8,148 nucleotides of DNA, taken from assembly GCA_030613765.1 (NCBI GenBank), contig JAUWLI010000120.1, forward strand, positions 1-8,148, given 5' to 3'. Below the pieces are notes generated by a model that was not told the origin of the DNA, ran no database searches, and saw nothing but the letters and a program-made list of their open reading frames with translations. Of this stretch, positions 1-4,676 are shown one piece after another. Numbering within the stretch: position 1 is the stretch's first letter; each line of letters starts with the position of its first letter. Source of the DNA: Phycisphaerae bacterium (GTDB lineage: Bacteria > Planctomycetota > Phycisphaerae > Sedimentisphaerales > SG8-4). The position numbers were made by a program, and so were the translations under genes.

Positions 1-1572
1 GGCGACCTTGCCGGCGACGATGTTGGTTTTACAAACAACGGTGAGAACAGCTACCACGTCGTTACGGGCAGCGGGAATGAGCCAAACACCATTCTCGATG
101 GCTTTACCATCACCGGCGGCAATGCCAATGGCAGTGGTACAGATATGGCGGGCGGAGGGATGATCAACCAGCCGAACGGAAACCCGACGATTAGCAACTG
201 CAAGTTCGGCGGCAACTCGGCGGTCTACGGCGGGGGGATACGCAACTTCGACCACAGCAATCCAACACTGACCAACTGTCAGCTTAAAGGTAACTCGGCA
301 AGCAGCGGCGGCGGGATGTACAATGGGTATTACAGCACCCCGACGCTGACTAATTGCACTTTCAGTGGCAACACAGCAAGCAGCGGTGGGGGAGGGATGC
401 TTAACCACTTAGGAAGCGACGCGACGGTGACCAACTGCACGTTCAGCGGTAACTCAGCAGGAAACGGCGGCGGGATGTACAACTACAACAACAGTCCGAC
501 GCTGACCAACTGTATCCTATGGGGCAACAGTGACGGCGGCGGCATGGATGAGTCCGCTCAGATTTACAACGCCAGCAGCACGCCGGTGATTAACTATTGC
601 TGCGTGCAAGGCTGGATCGGTGGTTTAGGTGGCACGGGGAACATTGGGGATGACCCGCTGTTTGTGGACTCGAACGGACCAGATGATATCTTTGGCACGG
701 AGGACGACAACCTGCGGCTGCTGGCGGATTCGAACTGCATCGATACCGGTAACAACAGCGCAGTGCCTGCTGGTGTTACGACCGACCTCGACGGCCATCC
801 CAGAATCGTAGATGGGGATGGTAACATCACAGCCCTTGTAGATATGGGCGCCTATGAGTTTAACTGGGCTTACATCGGCGACTTCGATGGTGATTACGAC
901 GTGGATTTTGCCGACTTAGCGATATTTGCATTGGCCTTTCTGACAGAGCCTGGAGATGCAGGGTGGAATCCCGACTGCGACATCAGCATTCCTGCTGATA
1001 ACTCCATCGATTTGCGTGACCTGGATGTCATTAGCGATAACTGGCCGGCTCGTGCCAGGTTCAGTCCCATTCCACATTTGCTCTTCAGCGAGTATGTCGA
1101 AGGCTTCGGCTACAACCAGGCCGTTGAAATCTACAATGCCGGAGATGTGGAAGTCTATTTGGGCGCTTGCCAGGTGAGGATATATAACAACGGGAGTTTT
1201 TCCCCCCTCTATACTGTTCCTCTTAATGCGGTCACTCTTTTGCCGGGTGAGGTGTTCGTGCTCGGCCACCCCGGTATCAGTGTGCCCTCATTTTGCGACC
1301 AGTTGAGCGCGGGTTTATCTTTCAGCGGCAACGATGCGATTGAGCTGGTCTACCAGGGAGCGCCACACGATGTGATAGGACAAATCGGTTTCGATCCAGG
1401 GTATCTGCTGGGCTGGGGAAGCGGTGGAATTACTACCCTTGACCACACCCTGCGCCGCAAGTGTTCAGTCAGCACCGGCGATTGGTTTGGCTACGATAGC
1501 TTTGACCCGGCTGTAGAATGGGAGGCATTTCCCGTGAATACTTTTGACGGTTTGGGCAGCCATTGCCAATGA
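1..1572 (+). CDS. Secreted right-handed beta-helix protein with dockerin-like and lamin-tail-like domains (5' end missing)
   Basis: The frame is open from base 1, so the N-terminus and any signal peptide lie outside the window; 523 residues are visible. Residues about 55-175 are parallel beta-helix rungs with the core T-N-C-x-F-x-G-N and a following GGGM/GGGI. Residues about 237-287 match the choice-of-anchor-Q style segment that ends such planctomycete proteins (CIDTGN, then TTDLDGHPRIV and VDMGAYEF). Residues 291-350 form a dockerin-like pair: the first loop DFDGDYDVDFADL has Asp at calcium positions 1, 3, 5, 9 and 12, and a second, looser copy ends in IDLRDLDVISDNW. Residues about 361-523 resemble a lamin-tail domain (FSEYVEGFGYNQAVEIYN, later NDAIELVY). 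The protein is probably extracellular, with a structural, adhesive or glycan-binding role; no catalytic residues are recognisable. There is no C-terminal hydrophobic anchor, so retention would depend on the dockerin-like part or another system. Domain calls are by eye; coding status is near certain. Confidence 0.93.
   Translation, partial: GDLAGDDVGFTNNGENSYHVVTGSGNEPNTILDGFTITGGNANGSGTDMAGGGMINQPNGNPTISNCKFGGNSAVYGGGIRNFDHSNPTLTNCQLKGNSASSGGGMYNGYYSTPTLTNCTFSGNTASSGGGGMLNHLGSDATVTNCTFSGNSAGNGGGMYNYNNSPTLTNCILWGNSDGGGMDESAQIYNASSTPVINYCCVQGWIGGLGGTGNIGDDPLFVDSNGPDDIFGTEDDNLRLLADSNCIDTGNNSAVPAGVTTDLDGHPRIVDGDGNITALVDMGAYEFNWAYIGDFDGDYDVDFADLAIFALAFLTEPGDAGWNPDCDISIPADNSIDLRDLDVISDNWPARARFSPIPHLLFSEYVEGFGYNQAVEIYNAGDVEVYLGACQVRIYNNGSFSPLYTVPLNAVTLLPGEVFVLGHPGISVPSFCDQLSAGLSFSGNDAIELVYQGAPHDVIGQIGFDPGYLLGWGSGGITTLDHTLRRKCSVSTGDWFGYDSFDPAVEWEAFPVNTFDGLGSHCQ
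181..513 (+). repeat. Five in-frame beta-helix rung repeats
   Basis: Units begin at 181, 259, 337, 418 and 493, giving spacings of 78, 78, 81 and 75 bases, all multiples of three (25-27 residues per rung). Each starts with a P-T-(I/L)-x-N-C type core (the fourth has A-T-V-T-N-C) followed by GN(S/T). The fixed Cys in each rung should stack as a Cys ladder along one face of the solenoid. This is a coding repeat, not a mobile or CRISPR repeat. Confidence 0.85.
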
Positions 1573-1684
1573 CAATCTAATCCATTGGATAACGGTTGTG
1601 TGCAGCAATAGGCGGATAAGAGTCATAATCGGTGTGATGGATCGCGCGCTACATTGCTGATAGTCAAATCAAAGATTAAAATGT

Positions 1685-1724
1685 AAAAATCAAAACTGTG
1701 GAGGCCCTTCGGGCAGATTTTTTT
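1685..1724 (+). terminator. Probable intrinsic terminator after the beta-helix gene
   Basis: A GC stem, GCCC (1704-1707) with GGGC (1711-1714) around a TTC loop, is followed by seven T residues (1718-1724). An A-rich arm, AAAAATC (1685-1691), can pair with GATTTTT (1716-1722) and extend the hairpin. It lies about 110 bases past the stop at 1572 and before the next gene, as expected for a terminator. The GC core is short, so efficiency is uncertain. A shorter inverted repeat, CCAATG/CATTGG (1566-1571/1583-1588), spans the stop codon but has no T-run. Confidence 0.5.
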
Positions 1725-1800
1725 CGTGGACAAATGAGACTTGGAATAGTAAGTTGTATTTGAGCAAAATCAGCTCTAAGGGTGATTTACATCTTTACAA

Positions 1801-1841
1801 AGGAGTATACACGCAGAAGTTATCTTATTAACAATACTCTT
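1801..1841 (+). promoter_or_regulatory. Hairpin in the leader of the GLUG-repeat gene
   Basis: AGGAGTAT (1801-1808) can pair with ATACTCTT (1834-1841), eight pairs with one G-U. Inside it GTTA (1819-1822) pairs with TAAC (1829-1832). The hairpin ends 20 bases before the Shine-Dalgarno of the gene starting at 1875. It may affect message stability or ribosome loading; no known riboswitch was recognised and the function is inference only. Confidence 0.3.
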
Positions 1842-1861
1842 AGAGGGAATGAGAATTACTT

Positions 1862-1869
1862 AAGGAGGT
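1862..1869 (+). promoter_or_regulatory. Strong ribosome binding site that sets the start at 1875
   Basis: AAGGAGGT lies five bases before ATG 1875, a near-perfect anti-16S match. It decides the start. A GTG at 1782 in the same frame would add 31 residues in front of the signal peptide, has no comparable site, and would bury the secretion signal. Confidence 0.85.
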
Positions 1870-1874
1870 CCAAG

Positions 1875-3818
1875 ATGAGACATGTGGCGTTTTTAGTTCC
1901 GGCATTAATGATACTTAGCAGCCAACTTTATGCCGTCGGAGGTAATATGGGGGGTGGAGATGGATCAGTAGCAACTCCCTATCTGATTGAGGATTTTGCC
2001 GACTTTCAGGTATTCAGCGATCCCTTAAATTCCTTAATCTATTGGACCGAAGGAGTTCATACACAATTGGAATGCGATCTGGATCTGGATCCGTGCACGA
2101 CGGGTGTGCCCATTTACACAGATGGGGTTATCAGTAACTTTAGCGGTGCCTTTGAGGGTAACAGGCATGTGATTAGTAATTTAACCATTGATACGCTGAG
2201 CGATGCCAACGGCACCAATGACGATAGCAATGATCTGGGCCTGTTCGGCCGGATAGTCGGCGGTTTAGCGGAAGTCAGGAACCTTGGCCTTGAAAACGCC
2301 TCCATTACCGGAGGATATAATTCAGCCTTTCTTGGCGCGCTATGCGGTTATAAAGATGGCGGCAGTATAACGAACTGTTATACGACCGGAAGCATCACTG
2401 GCGGTGGTTCCTCAGAAAGTCTGGGCGGTCTGTGTGGAAAACAATATAAAGGCAGTATTACCAACTGTTATTCAACTTGCAGCGTTACAGGTAGTGAGGA
2501 TATCGGCGGCCTGTGCGGAAAAATCTCTTACGGCAATATTACAGATTGCTATGCGACCGGTACCGTTACCGGCATCAGTCATCCTGACTGCTTTGCCGGT
2601 TTGTGCGGATTTAATTATGATGCCAGAATAACGAATTGCTATTCGGCGGGCCTTGTTACCTGGACCGGAGAATTTTATATAGGGCGCGGCGGCCTGTGTG
2701 CTTATAATTCCGGAATCATCGAGGCCAGCTTCTGGGATGTAGAAACCAGCACCTTTGGCAATCCCGGGGACAATGACAATAATTCTATTGGTAAAACAAC
2801 CGCCGAAATGAAAGACATAACCACCTTTGTCAATGCCGGCTGGGATTTTGACCCTAATGACGGCGATGCGATGGACTGGTTTATGCCGGCTGATGATTAT
2901 CCAAAACTCGTTTGGCAGCTAACGATTGTTTACAGTGGTGAGCCTGCGATATCTCTGGCCCAAAATCAATCCGGCCGGATCCAGATGGAAATATTCAGCC
3001 CTGTTGATGAGTTACTGAACTGGACCATCAGCGGACATGAATCATGCAGCTGGATAACAGGTCTTGCTCCCGACAGCGGGATGTCCACCGGCCCAATGGA
3101 TAAAACTACTGTGACTATTGATGTTGATAGCAACGGCCTGGATATTGGCGACCATTCATGCAATCTGACCATAACCGCAGATAATAACGACACGCTTAGT
3201 GTCCCTGTTTCGGTGCATGTTTATAACCGTGTCAATTTCGAAGAATTCGCCCGGTTGGCGCAATTCTGGCAGACGGCCGATTGTAATGAAGGTCAGCCCT
3301 GCTCGGAAGTGGACTGGTATACCGACGGAACCATCGATGGCCGTGATCTCAAACAACTGACTATAAGCTGGCTGAGTGAAGAAATGGTTTATGATCTGCC
3401 TGAAATTAGTGACGGCTTTGAGACTGGTGATTTGACTGCTCTGGACTGGATTGTCATGGGCGATGCCGACTGGACAGTTGCCTCTGATTCTGTTTATGAA
3501 GGTAATTACGCTGCTAAATCAGGCATGATAACTCATAACCAGACCACCAGCCTGGAACTGACCGTTGAAACGACCTTCGATACCATAAGTTTCGCCCGCA
3601 AGGTTTCCAGCGAAAGTGGCTGGGATGATCTGCTATTTTACATTGATGATGTTGAAATTGATAAATGGTCGGGTGAACAAGACTGGCTCGTGGTAGACTA
3701 TGTGATAACCGAGGGGCAGCATACATTCAAATGGTCTTATACCAAAGACGGGTCGGCAAGCAGCGGCAGCGACTGCGGATGGATAGATGCTATAAGAATT
3801 TATGATTCCGGCCAATAG
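1875..3818 (+). CDS. Secreted GLUG-repeat protein with BACON-like, dockerin-like and C-terminal beta-sandwich domains
   Basis: A complete 647-residue protein. Residues 1-20 are a signal peptide: basic MRH, a hydrophobic core, and L-Y-A before the likely cleavage after Ala20. Residues about 150-290 hold four clear GLUG-type repeats plus a degenerate fifth, each with G-L-C-G and then I-(T/x)-(N/D)-C-Y. They end in a typical SFWDVETS segment, and TAEM/W..DYPKLVWQ follows. Residues about 358-452 resemble a BACON or similar immunoglobulin-like domain (NWTISG, SCSWIT, KTTVTIDVDS). Residues about 453-503 form a dockerin-like module ending in DGTIDGRDLKQLTISWL, with a poor first calcium loop. Residues about 513-647 are a jelly-roll-like domain (FETGD, WTV, ISFARKVSSESGWDDL, FYIDD, DCGWIDAIRIY). 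The protein is probably exported and surface-associated or extracellular, for adhesion or carbohydrate contact. No enzyme motif is visible. It has its own leader and is separated from the upstream gene by a probable terminator. Coding and secretion are firm; exact domain families are by eye. Confidence 0.93.
   Translation: MRHVAFLVPALMILSSQLYAVGGNMGGGDGSVATPYLIEDFADFQVFSDPLNSLIYWTEGVHTQLECDLDLDPCTTGVPIYTDGVISNFSGAFEGNRHVISNLTIDTLSDANGTNDDSNDLGLFGRIVGGLAEVRNLGLENASITGGYNSAFLGALCGYKDGGSITNCYTTGSITGGGSSESLGGLCGKQYKGSITNCYSTCSVTGSEDIGGLCGKISYGNITDCYATGTVTGISHPDCFAGLCGFNYDARITNCYSAGLVTWTGEFYIGRGGLCAYNSGIIEASFWDVETSTFGNPGDNDNNSIGKTTAEMKDITTFVNAGWDFDPNDGDAMDWFMPADDYPKLVWQLTIVYSGEPAISLAQNQSGRIQMEIFSPVDELLNWTISGHESCSWITGLAPDSGMSTGPMDKTTVTIDVDSNGLDIGDHSCNLTITADNNDTLSVPVSVHVYNRVNFEEFARLAQFWQTADCNEGQPCSEVDWYTDGTIDGRDLKQLTISWLSEEMVYDLPEISDGFETGDLTALDWIVMGDADWTVASDSVYEGNYAAKSGMITHNQTTSLELTVETTFDTISFARKVSSESGWDDLLFYIDDVEIDKWSGEQDWLVVDYVITEGQHTFKWSYTKDGSASSGSDCGWIDAIRIYDSGQ
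2325..2714 (+). repeat. GLUG-type repeat block
   Basis: The (G/A)-x-I-T-(N/D)-C-Y cores begin at 2361, 2451, 2532 and 2622, spaced 90, 81 and 90 bases (30, 27 and 30 residues). Each is preceded by a (G/A)-L-C-G strand. A final degenerate unit (GLCAYNSGII) lacks the second Cys. Each full unit therefore offers two Cys positions, suggesting two parallel Cys ladders in the solenoid. Confidence 0.8.
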
Positions 3819-3841
3819 AACAATATCCATTGTGGCTTTTT

Positions 3842-3881
3842 CAACAGCTTCAGTGTCCCCGTTTTGTGCTGTTGTTTTCTT
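3842..3881 (+). terminator. Probable intrinsic terminator after the GLUG-repeat gene
   Basis: CAACAGC (3842-3848) and GCTGTTG (3868-3874) form a perfect 7-bp stem with a 19-nt loop, followed directly by TTTTCTT (3875-3881). It starts 24 bases past the stop codon. A weaker hairpin, ACAAT/ATTGT (3820-3824/3829-3833) with a five-T run, precedes it. The large loop lowers confidence. Confidence 0.5.
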
Positions 3882-3920
3882 ATAGTCGGAAACATTGTTT
3901 AACTGACTGGTAAACTCAGA

Positions 3921-4016
3921 AGCGTATCTGGCCAGATGAGGCCGGGACAACCGACACCAGTGAGATAACGCTTCACTATCTCACAGGGTAAACTCACGGA
4001 GTAAACAGATTACGCT
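3921..4016. other. Possible multi-branched structured RNA element in the intergenic region
   Basis: AGCGTATCTG (3921-3930) can pair with CAGATTACGCT (4006-4016), ten pairs with one bulged T. Inside are a perfect 8-bp hairpin, GTGAGATA/TATCTCAC (3960-3967/3977-3984), and a 4-bp ACTC/GAGT hairpin (3992-3995/3999-4002). GGCC/GGCC (3930-3933/3940-3943) can pair but competes for base 3930. A separate GTTTA/TAAAC hairpin sits just upstream (3897-3901/3911-3915). The direct repeat GGTAAACTCA occurs at 3909-3918 and 3987-3996. No tRNA hallmarks and no full riboswitch consensus are present. It may be a small RNA, a 3' element, or chance; strand is unknown. Confidence 0.3.
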
Positions 4017-4067
4017 GGAATATTTATTTTAATGGGGATTTGGTGTTCAAGTCGGCTGTGAATTTCC

Positions 4068-4096
4068 TTGTCTGCTGCATCTTCTCTGGCTATAAT
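4068..4096 (+). promoter_or_regulatory. Sigma70-type promoter for the sensor kinase operon
   Basis: The -35 box is TTGTCT (4068-4073), the spacer is exactly 17 bases, and the -10 box is a perfect TATAAT (4091-4096). The predicted start is near 4103, giving a leader of roughly 280 bases before ATG 4380. No better promoter was seen between the upstream terminator and the operon. The -35 matches TTGACA at four of six bases. Confidence 0.6.
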
Positions 4097-4131
4097 GATT
4101 TATGTAAAAACGTCAGATTGACAAGAAAGGT

Positions 4132-4293
4132 ATGTCTTTGGTGTCGTCTATGGATATGACGATGGTTTTTGGATTCCATTTGGCGATAAGTGGCGAAATG
4201 GGAATCCTCGCATTGAGAGATTACAAGTCGAGCAAGGTTGAGTTCAAAGGTATGCAAATGGGAACCCAATCAGTATTTCATTCGTCCAGATGA
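4132..4293 (+). CDS. Doubtful small ORF (53 residues) in the operon leader
   Basis: ATG 4132 opens a 53-residue frame (begins MSLVSSMDMTMVFGF, ends FHSSR) about 29 bases after the predicted transcription start. AAAGG (4126-4130) precedes it but only one base away, too close for good initiation; in-frame ATGs at 4150, 4156 and 4162 have no clear site. A second open frame, shifted by one, runs from 4217 to the stop at 4388-4390 with a plausible-looking charged sequence (WEPNQYFIRPDEGREYG, later VVKERKERRRYR) and overlaps the start of the next gene. Together they could be an eroded or frameshifted small gene, a leader peptide, or chance. No family was recognised. Confidence 0.2.
   Translation: MSLVSSMDMTMVFGFHLAISGEMGILALRDYKSSKVEFKGMQMGTQSVFHSSR
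4171..4207 (+). promoter_or_regulatory. Strong hairpin in the signalling operon leader
   Basis: GGATTCCATTT (4171-4181) pairs with AAATGGGAATCC (4196-4207) through eleven pairs and one bulged G, around a 14-nt loop. No T-run follows, so it does not look like a simple terminator. Its place between the promoter at 4068-4096 and the first firm gene suggests a role in message stability, attenuation or protein binding; that is inference. Confidence 0.45.
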
Positions 4294-4379
4294 AGGGAGA
4301 GAGTACGGGAACAAAGGATTAATGGGCAATGAATCGTATTTTGTTGTGAAAGAACGGAAAGAGCGAAGGAGATATCGAA

Positions 4380-4676
4380 ATGGTATATGAGATATTTGAA
4401 AACGAAATTGTAATGCTTCTGATTGGGGTTGGGGTTTTGATATTTATTCTGGGGAGCCGGCAGCGACTGAAAGGCCTTCCGTCGTCTAACATCCTTATCG
4501 CGGGCTTCTACTTGCTTCTGGCAAGCTGGGCCGTGACAGTGCTGGAAGGTTTCATTTGGGAAGAGCTATTTAACTACATTGAGCACGCGTGCTACGCTGT
4601 TGGCTCGGTATTGGTGGCTGTGTGGTGTTGGAAGGTATTTGGAAGCGGGAACCCAACCAGAAAGGAGGCTTTGTGA
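4380..4676 (+). CDS. Small three-helix membrane protein coupled to a histidine kinase; stand-alone sensor-like module
   Basis: A 98-residue integral membrane protein with three predicted transmembrane segments at about residues 10-25, 37-57 and 67-87, and a short charged tail (NPTRKEAL). AAGGAG (4366-4371) lies eight bases before the ATG and supports the start. Its stop shares one base with the kinase start (TGATG), and the kinase Shine-Dalgarno lies inside its last codons, so translation of the two is probably coupled. Its helix pattern matches the kinase's own N-terminal membrane region: a gapless shift of 24 residues aligns the three helices and superposes Arg29/Arg53, Glu56/Glu80 and Glu68/Glu92, though overall identity is low. 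It has no catalytic or signalling domain. It probably forms part of the membrane sensor with the kinase, for example as an accessory subunit or signal-binding partner; the ligand is unknown. Coding is well supported, function is inference. Confidence 0.8.
   Translation: MVYEIFENEIVMLLIGVGVLIFILGSRQRLKGLPSSNILIAGFYLLLASWAVTVLEGFIWEELFNYIEHACYAVGSVLVAVWCWKVFGSGNPTRKEAL

Noticed and set aside
181..513. Regular 75-81 base spacing reminiscent of a CRISPR or satellite array
   Set aside because: All spacings are multiples of three, the copies are diverged, and they encode beta-helix rungs in one long frame.
916..1269. Antisense open frame of 117 residues opposite the dockerin and lamin-tail region
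   Set aside because: The + strand here encodes recognisable domains; the reverse frame shows no domain or ribosome site.
1500..1572. PEP-CTERM or sortase-type anchor at the end of the beta-helix protein
   Set aside because: The C-terminus ends TFDGLGSHCQ with no sorting motif, hydrophobic helix or basic tail.
1782..1874. In-frame GTG start that would extend the GLUG protein by 31 residues
   Set aside because: ATG 1875 has an ideal Shine-Dalgarno and begins a classic signal peptide; the extension would hide it.
3633..3950. Antisense open frame of 105 residues across the end of the GLUG gene
   Set aside because: It lies mostly opposite strong coding sequence, has no ribosome site or recognisable domain, and reads as a shadow.
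3921..4016. Cloverleaf-like shape suggesting a tRNA
   Set aside because: No T-loop GGTTCRA motif, no D-loop, no anticodon stem of proper size, and the closing stem is bulged.
3981..4020. CACAGGGTAAAC word resembling the conserved start of GEMM-type cyclic-di-GMP riboswitches
   Set aside because: The second hallmark (ACGCAAAGC-like) and the tetraloop/receptor pair are absent, and the nearest gene start is about 360 bases away beyond a separate promoter.
4589..4675. Upstream in-frame start for the kinase inside the preceding gene
   Set aside because: It lacks a ribosome site and would overlap 29 codons of the small membrane gene, while 4676 has AAAGGAGG at ideal spacing.
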